In this document: in pieces, positions 35,534-45,103 of the stretch
Numbering within the stretch: position 1 is the first letter of the stretch
Layout: each line of letters starts with the position of its first letter
NCBI GenBank assembly: GCA_044227925.1
Contig: JBGAVW010000016.1
Location: 21,083 to 85,082, forward strand
DNA from: JADJLQ01 sp044227925
Lineage (GTDB): Bacteria > Bacteroidota > Bacteroidia > Chitinophagales > Saprospiraceae
DNA: 64,000 nt
Direction of reading: 5' to 3'
The notes under the pieces: generated by a model
Told to the model about the DNA's origin: nothing
The model's input: only the letters and a program-made list of their open reading frames with translations
Database searches by the model: none
Translations under genes and position numbers: made by a program

Positions 35534-36598
35534 TTACATGATTAACATCGCATCTCCGTAGCTAAAGAAGCGATATTTCTTTTTTATTGCCTGTTGGTAC
35601 GCCTCCATGATCAGCTCGGTTCCGCCAAAAGCAGCTGCCATGATCAATAAGCTGGACTTAGGCAGGTGAAAATTGGTCAGCATACAGTTTGCTATACTAA
35701 AATCATATGGAGGATAAATGAATTTATTCGTCCATCCTTCTTGTGGCTTCATCAATCCGTGGGCAGAAACCGCAGTTTCTATTGCCCGCATCACGGTGGT
35801 GCCCACAGCACATATTTTTTTATTGTGTTCCTTAGATTTATTTACAGCATCTACAGCAGACTGGGGCACTCGGAAGTACTCGGCTTCCATTTTATGCTTT
35901 GAAAGATCTTCTACATCTATACTCCTGAAGGTACCCAATCCAACATGTAATGTAACCTCTGCAAACTGTGTACCTTTTATCTCAAGGCGCTTCATCAGTT
36001 CCTTGGTAAAATGCAAGCCGGCTGTTGGCGCGGCTACGGCTCCGATTTCTTTAGCATATACGGTCTGGTATCTTTCTTCATCCAGTGATTCGGCAGGCCT
36101 TTTGATGTATTTTGGTAGCGGGGTATGACCAAGTATTTTAAGTTGATTTTGAAAATCATCATCTGTACCATCATGAAAGAACCGAATAGTACGGCCCCGG
36201 CTGGTGGTATTATCCACTACTTCAGCTACGAGTATCTCATTTCCCTTCTTATCATTGAAATACAATTTGTTCCCAACCCTGATTTTTCTGGCAGGATCTA
36301 CTAATACATCCCAAAGATGGGCCTCTTTATTTAATTCCCTCAGCAGGAATACTTCGATTTTAGCTCCTGTTTTTTCCTTTTTGCCATACATTCTGGCAGG
36401 GAAAACCTTTGTATTGTTGAAAATTATAGTGTCTCCATCGCCGAATATGGTCAGCAGATCTTTAAACTGTTTGTGTTCTATCTTGCCGGAATCCCTGTGT
36501 ACTACCATAAGCTTACTGCCATCACGCTCTTTGGATGGGTATTGGGCAATAGATTCTTTTGGAAGGGCGAAATTGAATTGAGAAAGTTTTGTACGCAT
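35534..36598 (-). CDS. queA: tRNA preQ1(34) S-adenosylmethionine ribosyltransferase-isomerase QueA
   Basis: QueA transfers the ribosyl of S-adenosylmethionine to 7-aminomethyl-7-deazaguanine in tRNA, forming epoxyqueuosine. The 354-aa protein has the characteristic N-terminus LSQFNFALPKESIAQYPS, GDTIIFNNTKVFPAR, GKKEKTGAKIEVFLL, AAPTAGLHFTKEL and TLHVGLGTFRSIDVEDLSKH. Length is normal. It starts from a full-consensus promoter at 36633-36664. It is the first minus-strand gene before the 0.9-kb non-coding stretch leading to the SusC/D island. Confidence 0.97.
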   Translation of the reverse strand: MRTKLSQFNFALPKESIAQYPSKERDGSKLMVVHRDSGKIEHKQFKDLLTIFGDGDTIIFNNTKVFPARMYGKKEKTGAKIEVFLLRELNKEAHLWDVLVDPARKIRVGNKLYFNDKKGNEILVAEVVDNTTSRGRTIRFFHDGTDDDFQNQLKILGHTPLPKYIKRPAESLDEERYQTVYAKEIGAVAAPTAGLHFTKELMKRLEIKGTQFAEVTLHVGLGTFRSIDVEDLSKHKMEAEYFRVPQSAVDAVNKSKEHNKKICAVGTTVMRAIETAVSAHGLMKPQEGWTNKFIYPPYDFSIANCMLTNFHLPKSSLLIMAAAFGGTELIMEAYQQAIKKKYRFFSYGDAMLIM

Positions 36599-36632
36599 CT
36601 TTATTATTGCTTTTTTTACGGAAAAAGAGGTG

Positions 36633-36664
36633 CAAAGTTACAAAATTCAATGCCCCGAAATCAA
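36633..36664 (-). promoter_or_regulatory. queA promoter, full Bacteroidota consensus
   Basis: On the minus strand, TTG (36662-36664), 21 bases, then TAACTTTG (36633-36640), 34 bases before the queA ATG. Both elements and spacing match. Confidence 0.75.
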
Positions 36665-36697
36665 GTTATTTTTAATAATGATTTGTGAACGCTTTAG

Positions 36698-36934
36698 AAA
36701 GCTCTTAAGTCTTGCCTTTTTGGAATAGATTTCCATTATTTTTTTGATTGCACCATCAAATCTTTGGAAGAAGGATTAACCAGAACGGAAAAGACACCAG
36801 AGGTAGTAGTGGTAACCCATGACAAAGGCCTGGCAATAGACAGAAGAACAAGTTGCCAGGACAATGCAGTAAAAGATAATATAGCTTTGGGCGACATTAA
36901 ATTTAATTCTAATCATGAAAAATGTAAAGGTTAA
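36698..36934 (+). other. Stop-free remnant with no start codon
   Basis: A 78-codon open stretch following TAG at 36695-36697, with a plausible protein-like run (TRTEKTPEVVVVTHDKGL) but no usable start and no recognised domain. It lies next to the frameshifted remnant at 36942-37197 and may belong to the same decayed gene or module. Weak call. Confidence 0.25.
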
Positions 36935-36941
36935 AAAGATA

Positions 36942-37197
36942 ATGTCTAATGGTACCAACGTGGCAACGAACCAAATTCTAGTGTTTATGAAAATGGTATT
37001 GAATTATTGGCCGTCATAAAGGAACTGAGTTTATAAAGTTTTTTCCTGAAAATTCAAATCACAAAATTGTCCAGGGCATTGCCCGATTTTCTTTTCCTTT
37101 CAATTTTCCGGAACTTGCGAGAGAAAAAGGTATTGCAGTTTTAAAGCAAAAAGGTGAGTTAGTTAATATGAATGCTCAAAACCTTAAAGTGCATTAG
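36942..37197 (+). pseudogene. Frameshifted small-gene remnant
   Basis: An ATG at 36942 opens MSNGTNVATN. The reading then continues more naturally in another frame (SSVYENGIELLAVIK) and again in a third (GTEFIKFFPENSNHKIVQG ... LAREKGIAVLKQKGELVNMN ... KVH, stop 37195-37197). The last piece is a convincing protein C-terminus with normal codon use, so two frameshifts in about 250 bases suggest a broken gene. I do not recognise the family. Confidence 0.4.
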
Positions 37198-37516
37198 GAT
37201 TTTTAACATTAATTAATAGAGTAAGCAGCAATAATTACTAACTTTGCGTTACTAATCTAAATTATATGCTAATAATTTTAGCATATTGAATTTTATCGAC
37301 TCACCTAAATCACAAGACTATATTATCGATTTGGCTTCTAATGGAGTGGTCATTCTTATTTGCATCTCGATAATCTTTTAAAAAAACTCTTACTCTACTT
37401 ACTGGTTGATCAGAAATGATCAAAAGGTGGACTATTTAGTTCATCAATAACCTTTCATTGATGTGAATCCATGAGAGCTGGTATGCTATTGTAGAAATTT
37501 AAAATTTTTTATTGAT
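37198..37516. promoter_or_regulatory. Leader region of the first SusC/SusD operon with two inverted repeats
   Basis: 319 bases upstream of susC-1. A -7-like TAACTTTG is at 37239-37246 without a clear TTG partner. Two inverted repeats follow: ATATGCTAA/TTAGCATAT (37264-37272 with 37278-37286) and TTGATC/GATCAA (37406-37411 with 37418-37423). They could be operator sites or leader RNA hairpins. Confidence 0.4.
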
Positions 37517-40500
37517 ATGAAACTAACTAGTTTATTATTCTTATTGGTATGCGCTGTATCGGATATCTACGGACAACGCACTATCAAAGGCATAGTTTCT
37601 GATCAGGACGGTGGACCATTGGTAGGTGTTAATGTATTAGTACAGGGCACTACAAATGGTACAGTTACTGATGAAAACGGAAGCTATAGTTTAAACATTG
37701 CAGCCGAAAACCAAATTTTGGTTTTTAGCTATACCGGATTTACTACACGCGAAGTGGCTATTGGTAACTCCAATGAACTAAATGTAACCCTGGATGAAGG
37801 TATCCAATTGAGCGAAATGGTCGTCACTGCTTTAGGGATCACCCGTGCAAAAAAGGAAATTGGTTATGCTATAGAAGAGTTGGAAGGAAACCAGCTTCAA
37901 AGGGTGGGAGAGACGGATCCCCTGCGGGCCATGCAAGGTAAAGTAGCCGGTGTGAATATTACCGGATCAAGTTCCCAACCCGGCAGTGCCACGCGCCTGA
38001 CCATAAGGGGTATTAAATCCTTCTTTGGAAACAACCAGGCACTATACGTAGTAGATGGCGTGCCTTTTGATGCTTCTACGAATGGCGTTTCTTTTCAGTT
38101 GACTGGAGGCGGCGCATATTCCAATAGATTAGCAGATCTGGATCCTAACAATATCGAAAGCGTAAGTATACTCAAAGGAGCCACAGCTGCCGCGCTGTAT
38201 GGATCCAGAGCCAGTAGAGGAGTAGTGGTAATCACCACTAAAACAGGAGCTTTGAAAAAAGGGGAGAACAAACTAAAAATTGACCTCTCTTCTTCTCTTA
38301 ATTTCGAGGAGATTGCTTCATTACCCAATTTTCAAAACAGCTATGGCACAGGTACAGGTTTCACGTATGCTCAATCGAATGGTTCCTGGGGTGCTCCATT
38401 TCGAAGCGCAGTATCATACCCGACTATTGACTCTATCAATCATTGGTATAGAGGAGCTGGATATGCCAATAGCTACGCCCGACTTCGCCAGGCAGGTGAT
38501 GAGCGTGTAACCCCACGGGTGCCTTATCAAGCATACCCCAATAATGTAAAAGATGTATTCAACCGGGGAAGGGTAAATGACAATTCCATTACCATAAGTG
38601 GTGGCAATCAAAACACTTCTATGGCACTTACTTTTTCACGCGTAGACCATGATGGGATTTTCCCAAATGCTTCTTTTGACAAGACTTCCATTTCGTTAGG
38701 AGCCAGGAGTCAATTTGAAAGTGGCCTTAGAATGGGTGCCAATCTTTCTTATATTAATTCTATCCAACAGGGTTTGCAAGGCGGGGCTATAGGTTCAGCA
38801 TCCACCTCTTCCTTTATGGCACGTACCCTGTATCAGGGTCGCAGTTGGGATTTACATGGCCAACCATTTGAAGATCCGGTGACACATGAAAGCATCTTTA
38901 TGATCGCCAGAGGCAACGCGGATAATCCTCTTTGGTCAGCCAAATACAATGGCTTTAAGAGTGATGTAAACAGATATGTGGTCAATGTCAATGCCGGATA
39001 TGCTTTTAATAAATGGCTTGATCTCGATTACAGAGTGGGTATTAATAATTATTCTCAGGGAGATTTAGAGTGGTTTAGACCGGGATCTCGCGGAGCAGGA
39101 GGATTAGGTTCTGTTACCGACTTGACCACATCCTTTAAAGAGATAGAATCCACATTGATACTGAGTGCCAAAAAAAGATTTAATGATAAAATAGCATTGG
39201 AAGCAAGAGTAGGTCATAATCTAAATGATCGTACGTTCCGTGATCAGGGTATTTCAGGTACACAGATGCTCGATTTTAATATCATTGATGTGGATAATAC
39301 CGTCAGCCAGGTTTCTGCAGGTGGTTCTTTAAACAAAAGAAGATTGTTTGGTGTATTTGGTGAAGTCACTGCAGATTACAATCAATATTTATTCCTTACG
39401 TTATCAGGAAGACAGGATTGGGCTTCTACATTACCAGTACAAAACAATCATTATTTCTACCCCTCGGCCAGTGTAGCATTCGTTTTCAGCGAAGCATTAA
39501 AAATGTCTAATAACCCGATACTGAATAGCGGTAAGGTGAGATTAAACTGGTCTAAAGTTGGATCACCGGCAAATCCCTATTCATTAAAACCCATCTATTT
39601 GCTAAATCTTGGAGAAACAGACAACCTCACGGCAGGCATCAGGGATATCGATTTCCCATTTGCCGGAGTAGCCAGCTCCACCTTATCCAATACATTATTT
39701 GATCCTAACCTCAAGCCGGAGTTTACTACCGATATGGAAGCCGGGGTAGACCTGGAGTTCTTTAAGAGTAAAGTAAACCTCAGTTTCTCCGTATATAAAA
39801 GCCAATCTACTGATCAGATTTCCAATTTGGCATTACCCACTGTTTCGGGTTTTGATAACCTGTTAACCAATTTTGGTGCCCTGGAAACAAAAGGTGCAGA
39901 AGTATCTCTACGATTAAATCCGATTGTAAATAAAAACTTTAATTGGGACTTAACTACCAATTTTACCAGGTATAGGACCATTGTCACTGAATTAAGAGAG
40001 GGTACAGATGAATTGGTAATCAGGCCATTATTTGGTGGAGGCATTACCCCGGTACTCAGAGTCGGCCAACCGTATGGCGTATTCAGAGGAACAGTAAGCG
40101 CAAGGGACGAAGAAGGTAATTTACTCATTGACCGGACCAATGGCCAGATAATAAATGCAACCAAAGACGAAATCATAGGTAATCCCAATCCTGAATTTAC
40201 AGTTGGTTTTATCAACAATTTTACCTGGAAAGGGCTCACCCTGGGTGCAGTATTTGATTGGAAACAAGGTGGAGATATGTATTCAGAAACAGTAAACTCT
40301 TTACTGGGTCGCGGTGTACTTGCTTTTCAGGCAGACAGAGAAAAAAATGCGATGATCAATGGTGTTTATGGAGATCCTGTAACCCTTAAAGCATTGAAAG
40401 ATGAAAATGGAAATAAGATTAGAAACCAAACTATGGTGGAGGTAAACGATTTATGGTTTGGAAGTACTTTTGGTTCGAATTCACAGGATGAATGGAGCGT

Positions 40501-40759
40501 TTTTGATGCCACTGTTTACAGATTAAGAGAGCTAAGCCTCACGTATCAGTTGCCCTCAGCTTTATTTAAGAAAGCAATTAAAGGAGCTACTATTTCCATC
40601 AATGGAAGAAACCTTTGGTATAAAGCTCCCCATTTTCCAGAGGATACCAATTTCGATCCTGAAACCAGCACGTTTGGTGATGCAAACTATCAGGGCTTCG
40701 AGTTTCAAAATCTTCCATCTATCAAGCGCTATGGTGTAAGCTTAAATCTCAAATTTTAA
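37517..40759 (+). CDS. SusC/RagA-family TonB-linked outer-membrane protein, pair 1
   Basis: A 1080-aa nutrient transporter. It has a signal peptide (to about 20, ending IYG), a CarboxypepD_reg-like domain (about 21-100, QRTIKGIVSDQDGGPLVGVN), and a TonB-box-like EMVVTALG. The plug follows (about 115-235, with LYVVDGVPFDAST and LKGATAAALYGSRASRGVVVI), then a large beta-barrel ending in SLNLKF. Such proteins form a lidded pair with SusD lipoproteins and import oligosaccharides or peptides. The susD gene follows after 10 bases. No degradative enzyme is adjacent, so the cargo cannot be inferred. Confidence 0.96.
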   Translation: MKLTSLLFLLVCAVSDIYGQRTIKGIVSDQDGGPLVGVNVLVQGTTNGTVTDENGSYSLNIAAENQILVFSYTGFTTREVAIGNSNELNVTLDEGIQLSEMVVTALGITRAKKEIGYAIEELEGNQLQRVGETDPLRAMQGKVAGVNITGSSSQPGSATRLTIRGIKSFFGNNQALYVVDGVPFDASTNGVSFQLTGGGAYSNRLADLDPNNIESVSILKGATAAALYGSRASRGVVVITTKTGALKKGENKLKIDLSSSLNFEEIASLPNFQNSYGTGTGFTYAQSNGSWGAPFRSAVSYPTIDSINHWYRGAGYANSYARLRQAGDERVTPRVPYQAYPNNVKDVFNRGRVNDNSITISGGNQNTSMALTFSRVDHDGIFPNASFDKTSISLGARSQFESGLRMGANLSYINSIQQGLQGGAIGSASTSSFMARTLYQGRSWDLHGQPFEDPVTHESIFMIARGNADNPLWSAKYNGFKSDVNRYVVNVNAGYAFNKWLDLDYRVGINNYSQGDLEWFRPGSRGAGGLGSVTDLTTSFKEIESTLILSAKKRFNDKIALEARVGHNLNDRTFRDQGISGTQMLDFNIIDVDNTVSQVSAGGSLNKRRLFGVFGEVTADYNQYLFLTLSGRQDWASTLPVQNNHYFYPSASVAFVFSEALKMSNNPILNSGKVRLNWSKVGSPANPYSLKPIYLLNLGETDNLTAGIRDIDFPFAGVASSTLSNTLFDPNLKPEFTTDMEAGVDLEFFKSKVNLSFSVYKSQSTDQISNLALPTVSGFDNLLTNFGALETKGAEVSLRLNPIVNKNFNWDLTTNFTRYRTIVTELREGTDELVIRPLFGGGITPVLRVGQPYGVFRGTVSARDEEGNLLIDRTNGQIINATKDEIIGNPNPEFTVGFINNFTWKGLTLGAVFDWKQGGDMYSETVNSLLGRGVLAFQADREKNAMINGVYGDPVTLKALKDENGNKIRNQTMVEVNDLWFGSTFGSNSQDEWSVFDATVYRLRELSLTYQLPSALFKKAIKGATISINGRNLWYKAPHFPEDTNFDPETSTFGDANYQGFEFQNLPSIKRYGVSLNLKF

Positions 40760-40769
40760 TTCCCTAAAT

Positions 40770-42389
40770 ATGAAATTCAATATGAAAAATTATAAAATAT
40801 TCTTCCTGTTTATATTGATAAATGTATTCACCATTACTTCATGTGATGATTATCTTGATATAAACGATGACCCAAATAATCCGGTAGATGCTGAAATCAA
40901 TAATTTAATGCCCTTTAGCCAGGCCGCTATAGTCGGGTCTTTGGGAATAGGTACCGCCGGTATCTCCGAATTAGTATCTGTATACAGTCACCATATAGTA
41001 CAACGTGGAGATCACGATGATTATAAAATCACTGAAAATGAATTTGCCCTGGGCCAATCATGGGAAAAATTATATGCCGTTGCCTTACCAGACCTGAATA
41101 AAGTAATTGAGAAAGCTACAGCCATCAATAGTTGGTCCTATGTGGGAATGTCAAAACTATTAAAAGTACAGTTATTCAGCGCTGCTGTGGATTTATGGGG
41201 TGATATGCCGTATAAAGAAGCTGGCAAAGGTGCTGAAGCCATTTTTCCTGTATATGACGATGATAAATCAATTTATCAGGATTTGTTCAAATTGGGCTTT
41301 GAAGCTTTAGCTGACCTGGATAAAGTAAGTACCCGAAATCCGGGGGCAGACGATTTTATTTACAAAGGAGATATGAATAAATGGAAAAAATACGGTCGGT
41401 CGCTCTTACTCAATATGTATAATAAAGTAAGGCTTACAGATCTGTATGATGCCTCCAAAGTGGCTGACTTATTAAAGGCCAATCTAATCTCAGGCACCAA
41501 TGAAGATTTTGAACTTACTTATACCACAAGTATATCCCCTGAAAACCGAAATCCGGCGTTTATCAGAGAATATACTACCGGCAGACCAGCGTATTTTATT
41601 AGCCCTTATTTCTACCTCGTGATGAAAGGCGATACCGCAGCACAGAATAGTACTATGGTTGGTATAAAAGATCCCCGCATTCCATATTTCTTTTACAACC
41701 AACTTGGTCCTAACGAACAGGCAGAAAATCCGGTTGCTTACCAAAATGGAACCTTTCTTTCTATCTGGTTTGCTTCCTATGATAAAGATCCAAATGAAGG
41801 TTTTGATCAAGGTAAGTCTAAAACGCTATTGGGTTTATGGCCCGCCGGAGGGGCTTACGATAATGGGTCAGGTGTAAATGGGGATCTGAATTCAGGATTA
41901 AAAGGTGCAAGTGCCCAGCGAATACTTACCACAGCGGATGTGTTTTTTATCCGTGCCGAACTTGCCTTGTCTAAAAATACCGGGGAAAATGCAAAATCAT
42001 TACTGGAATCAGGCATCAAAGCCTCCTTTGCAAAGATAAATGCAGTAGCCCGTACTGCCGGAGCACCCGTCATCACTGATGCAGATATTTCGGCTTACAT
42101 AACCAAAGTTTTGGCTAAATACGATGCAGGTAACGATTCGAAAAAATTGGAACTGATATTGACACAAAAATGGATTCATGACTTTGGATATGGTGTGGAA
42201 TCCTATAACGACATCAGGCGTACCGGTTTTCCACAAGTCTGTGACCCGTCTAAAGATCCCAATGTCTATTCAGAACAAACCCGGCCATACCCGGTCGTAT
42301 TGCCATACAATGGAGATGATCTGCAGACCAATCCCAAAGCCAAACAACACAATCAATATACTGACAAAGTTTTTTGGGATGTCAACTAA
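40770..42389 (+). CDS. SusD/RagB-family surface lipoprotein, pair 1
   Basis: A 539-aa lipoprotein with signal and lipobox TSC (Cys about 29, FTITSCDDYLDIN). A SusD-like (SusD-like_2 type) TPR-containing ligand-binding lid follows, including the family's early YLDINDDPNNP and late WIHDFGYGVESYNDIRRTGFP, and it ends in KVFWDVN. It caps the SusC-1 barrel at the cell surface. An ATG four codons later (40782, MKNYKIFF) is an equally good start. It lies 10 bases after susC-1, and a small lipoprotein gene follows. Confidence 0.95.
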   Translation: MKFNMKNYKIFFLFILINVFTITSCDDYLDINDDPNNPVDAEINNLMPFSQAAIVGSLGIGTAGISELVSVYSHHIVQRGDHDDYKITENEFALGQSWEKLYAVALPDLNKVIEKATAINSWSYVGMSKLLKVQLFSAAVDLWGDMPYKEAGKGAEAIFPVYDDDKSIYQDLFKLGFEALADLDKVSTRNPGADDFIYKGDMNKWKKYGRSLLLNMYNKVRLTDLYDASKVADLLKANLISGTNEDFELTYTTSISPENRNPAFIREYTTGRPAYFISPYFYLVMKGDTAAQNSTMVGIKDPRIPYFFYNQLGPNEQAENPVAYQNGTFLSIWFASYDKDPNEGFDQGKSKTLLGLWPAGGAYDNGSGVNGDLNSGLKGASAQRILTTADVFFIRAELALSKNTGENAKSLLESGIKASFAKINAVARTAGAPVITDADISAYITKVLAKYDAGNDSKKLELILTQKWIHDFGYGVESYNDIRRTGFPQVCDPSKDPNVYSEQTRPYPVVLPYNGDDLQTNPKAKQHNQYTDKVFWDVN

Positions 42390-42434
42390 GGGTAATCATC
42401 ATTAATCAATTTTTTAATTAAATCAAATAATAAA

Positions 42435-43337
42435 ATGAAAAATCTATTCATATTGGTGGCCTTCGCCTTTATTCTGATAAAGTGTACGGATGAAGATAGA
42501 ATACGGATTCCGGAAATCCCCGGCGGAGTTAATTTGAGGATCATTGTAGACCCTGCACACACCGGAATATTTACAGATAAAATAGCAACTGACTTTTTAG
42601 CATTCGATATGTACAGTGTAAATAAAGATCTATCGTTGGTAGAATTATATGCAACCAAATCAGGAGTGAAAAAGCTGATGAAGTCTTTTACACAGGCTGA
42701 TTTTGATGCCAATCAGGGTAAATTGCGGGTAGAATTGAAAGCCGCTGATTTCGCAACTGCATTCGGCGATCCGGGCCTTGGTAATGGAACAAAAGTGGGC
42801 AATTTTACTTTTAATCCTTTAGTGAAATTAAATGATGGCAGAGTATATCCTGCCTATGTAAAATTATCAGCAAAAGATTCTTTTTTAAATATCGCCCCAT
42901 CCATTAATGGCGCTCCCGCTTCCAGTTTTACGCTGGCCTTTAACTCTTTTATTACATGCCCTCCCGTAGATATATCCGGAGACTATGAAGTGATAGAAGC
43001 AAAAGGGAAATCTACAGATGGTTGTTGCCCTAAGGAAGTAGTGCTGAAAGGCAATACCATTAAAGTTACCCGGCTTACCCTTTCCTCGTTCAAACTGAGT
43101 GACCTCACCGGTGGATTATATTTCGACTGGTACGATGTATATGGGATCACCAAAGTGGAAGATTCACCTGGTGAAATTTCCTTCAGCTGCAATGAAGTCT
43201 TCATTCAAAACTCACCTGAACCATTTGGTGATAAATTTTCAGGCCAAGGCTTATACAATCCCGAAAATAAAACCATCATCTATGATTTTACCAATGGATA
43301 TGGCGATGTGGGCAAAGTCACTTTAAAGAAAAAATGA
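42435..43337 (+). CDS. Small lipoprotein accompanying SusC/SusD pair 1
   Basis: A 300-aa protein with a lipoprotein-type N-terminus (MKNLFILVAFAFILIKCTDE, Cys 17). The rest is beta-rich, with two CPP/CCPKE cysteine spots and no domain I can name. It sits in the SusE/SusF position, directly after susD (45-base gap), and is followed by a strong terminator at 43421. It is therefore probably a surface-exposed ligand-binding accessory of pair 1. A similar-sized lipoprotein follows pair 4. Confidence 0.75.
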   Translation: MKNLFILVAFAFILIKCTDEDRIRIPEIPGGVNLRIIVDPAHTGIFTDKIATDFLAFDMYSVNKDLSLVELYATKSGVKKLMKSFTQADFDANQGKLRVELKAADFATAFGDPGLGNGTKVGNFTFNPLVKLNDGRVYPAYVKLSAKDSFLNIAPSINGAPASSFTLAFNSFITCPPVDISGDYEVIEAKGKSTDGCCPKEVVLKGNTIKVTRLTLSSFKLSDLTGGLYFDWYDVYGITKVEDSPGEISFSCNEVFIQNSPEPFGDKFSGQGLYNPENKTIIYDFTNGYGDVGKVTLKKK

Positions 43338-43420
43338 TGACTAAGGAACAATAGTTCTATGCTTCTAATTTTTTTCACGCTCTGCTGATTTTTCGAAAAG
43401 AATTAGAGTAAGTTTTTTTT

Positions 43421-43459
43421 GGCAGCTCGGTATATGAAGATATGCCGGCTGCCTTTTTT
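43421..43459 (+). terminator. Strong terminator hairpin, also part of a repeated module
   Basis: GGCAGC (43421-43426) pairs with GCTGCC (43448-43453), with the inner stem CGGTATAT/ATATGCCG around a GAAG loop, then six T residues. It ends the susC/susD/lipoprotein unit. A second copy of the same hairpin, with a 14-base internal duplication, lies at 45339-45384. Confidence 0.8.
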
Positions 43460-43465
43460 CTGTAG

Positions 43466-43483
43466 AACGGGCTTTAGCCTGTT
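43466..43483. repeat. REP-like palindrome, copy 2 (one mismatch)
   Basis: AACGGGCTTTAGCCTGTT, the same element as at 28029 with one base changed in the stem. It is preceded by TGTAG and follows the terminator. Confidence 0.75.
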
Positions 43484-43530
43484 TCCAACACAAATCCGAA
43501 TTCAATCAATACAAATTAGACTTAGATTTT

Positions 43531-43636
43531 TTTGGGAGTACTGTAAATGATTATATTCTTGCTGCCATTCCCCGTAGAACAGGCTTTAGCCTGTTTTCAA
43601 CGCAGATTATAATTCCTCCAAAAAGAATTAGAGTAA
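43531..43636. repeat. 106-bp direct repeat flanking the IS110 element, left copy
   Basis: 106 bases from TTTGGGAGTACTG to AGAATTAGAGTAA. They match 45222-45327 at 103 of 106 positions by my base-by-base reading. It contains palindrome copy 3 (43578-43595). It immediately borders the segment with the IS110 transposase. Confidence 0.85.
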
Positions 43637-43897
43637 TTCTTTTCCTCTATAAATCCTTAGCCAAGCAAGAGCGTCTGGCTGCAAAATTCCAATAATCTCT
43701 TTTGATACAATTATTCATCATATCAAATAACTTTGACAGAGTATTCTTTATTAAAGAGTATTCTAAAATTCACAAAGCGATTAAAACACGACTTTCCTCT
43801 GCAAGCTTTTAACTTATGTCTATGTGCGCTAATTGTTTAGATCAGTTTGGCGGACGGGGTTATACCACCATGAAAGAATCCGAACTTTCGTATTTCT
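43637..43897 (-). ncRNA. Candidate IS110/IS1111-type bridge RNA region
   Basis: 261 bases without a gene lie 3' of the transposase, within the element. They contain a 10-base direct repeat AGAGTATTCT (43738-43747 and 43755-43764) and small hairpins such as GAAAG/CTTTC around 43873-43890. IS110-family elements encode a structured guide RNA in their long non-coding end. The location fits, but I have not shown the two-loop structure or guide matches. Confidence 0.35.
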
Positions 43898-45103
43898 TTA
43901 TTCTAATACTAAATTGATTTTTTTCAATTCTTTTTCATAGTACCCCTTTCTTGCTCTCAACTGCTCTTGAGTTACTATTGGTTGCTTAGAAGAATCATAT
44001 GGTTGATTTGTAGTTAACAAATTCCATACTACTACCAATTGTTTTCTAGCAACAGCTATTAATGCTTTTTTACTACCTTTTCTAAATGATAGGTTTCTAT
44101 AAAAGCTTTGAAAGTGACTACCTTTAGTTCTACTTGATGACCATGCTGTTTGGACGATAATTCGTTTTAAATACGGATTTCCTTTGGTGATGGCTTTACT
44201 TTTGATTTTTTTGGCACTTTCATCGTTTCTTGGCACTAGCCCTGCCCACTTAACAATTTTATTGCTGGTATTAAAGACAGACATATCCCCTCCCGTTTCA
44301 GCAATTATTTGGAGTGATGATTTTATTTCAATACCAGGTATAGTTTTTAAAAGCTCAATTTCTTTTTTGTAATATTCTTCTCCGAGCTGGATCATTTTAG
44401 ATTCAAGATCATTTGCTTGCCTGGTTAATAATTCATGTTCTTCAAGCATCTGGCCTAATAAAAATTGATGCTCTGGCCTTATAAAACCCTGTAGGGATTG
44501 TAATACTAGATTTCCTTTCCTCTTGATTACAAGGCCGTGCACAAGCTTTACTAATTCGTTAGGGTTTGTATTACCCTGGACTATGCTGTTTACCACTTTA
44601 ATCATGGTTTTTGAATTTATGCTTGACACCATACTACCAATGCGAATGTTTGCAGATTCTAATGTGCGTTGCATCGATGTTAAAACTTTAGTAATTGCGT
44701 TTGTTTTTTTTACAAAAGCTCTACTATAACTTCTCAAAGTTCTGATTGTCGAGCTGGGCACTAAACTACCTCGTAAAAGCTTTTTGTGAAGTAATTCTGC
44801 AATCCATTGAGCATCTTTACGATCCGACTTCCTGCCGGGTACTTGTTTAATAAAATAAGGGTTAACCAATAACAATTTGAAATTCTCTTTTTCTAAAATA
44901 TTCCAAATAGGGATCCAATAAATACCAGTACTTTCCATGGCAACTTCAGAAACTTGTTCAGTACGTAACCATTCACTCAGTTCTAAAAGTGAAGGCGTTA
45001 AGGTAGAAAACTCTCGTACTTCCGTACATAAGTTCTTCTTGTAAATAGCAGCAAAAATGCTGTCTTGATGGACATCGAGCCCACAACTTGAATTCGTTTC
45101 CAT
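43898..45103 (-). CDS. IS110 family transposase (DEDD recombinase)
   Basis: A 401-aa transposase. The N-terminal RuvC-like DEDD domain shows CGLDVHQDSIFAAIYK (Asp about 10), VAMESTGIYWIP (Glu about 58) and GRKSDRKDAQWIAELL (Asp pair about 98-102). The C-terminal Transposase_20 domain shows IPGIEIKSSLQIIAETGG, VKWAGLVPRNDESA, KGNPYLKRIIVQTAW and the expected serine-rich SSSRTKGS near 318-325. Both catalytic halves look intact, so the element may be active. It is transcribed opposite to the surrounding SusC/D genes. RNA-guided recombination is established for the family and inferred here. Confidence 0.93.
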   Translation of the reverse strand: METNSSCGLDVHQDSIFAAIYKKNLCTEVREFSTLTPSLLELSEWLRTEQVSEVAMESTGIYWIPIWNILEKENFKLLLVNPYFIKQVPGRKSDRKDAQWIAELLHKKLLRGSLVPSSTIRTLRSYSRAFVKKTNAITKVLTSMQRTLESANIRIGSMVSSINSKTMIKVVNSIVQGNTNPNELVKLVHGLVIKRKGNLVLQSLQGFIRPEHQFLLGQMLEEHELLTRQANDLESKMIQLGEEYYKKEIELLKTIPGIEIKSSLQIIAETGGDMSVFNTSNKIVKWAGLVPRNDESAKKIKSKAITKGNPYLKRIIVQTAWSSSRTKGSHFQSFYRNLSFRKGSKKALIAVARKQLVVVWNLLTTNQPYDSSKQPIVTQEQLRARKGYYEKELKKINLVLE

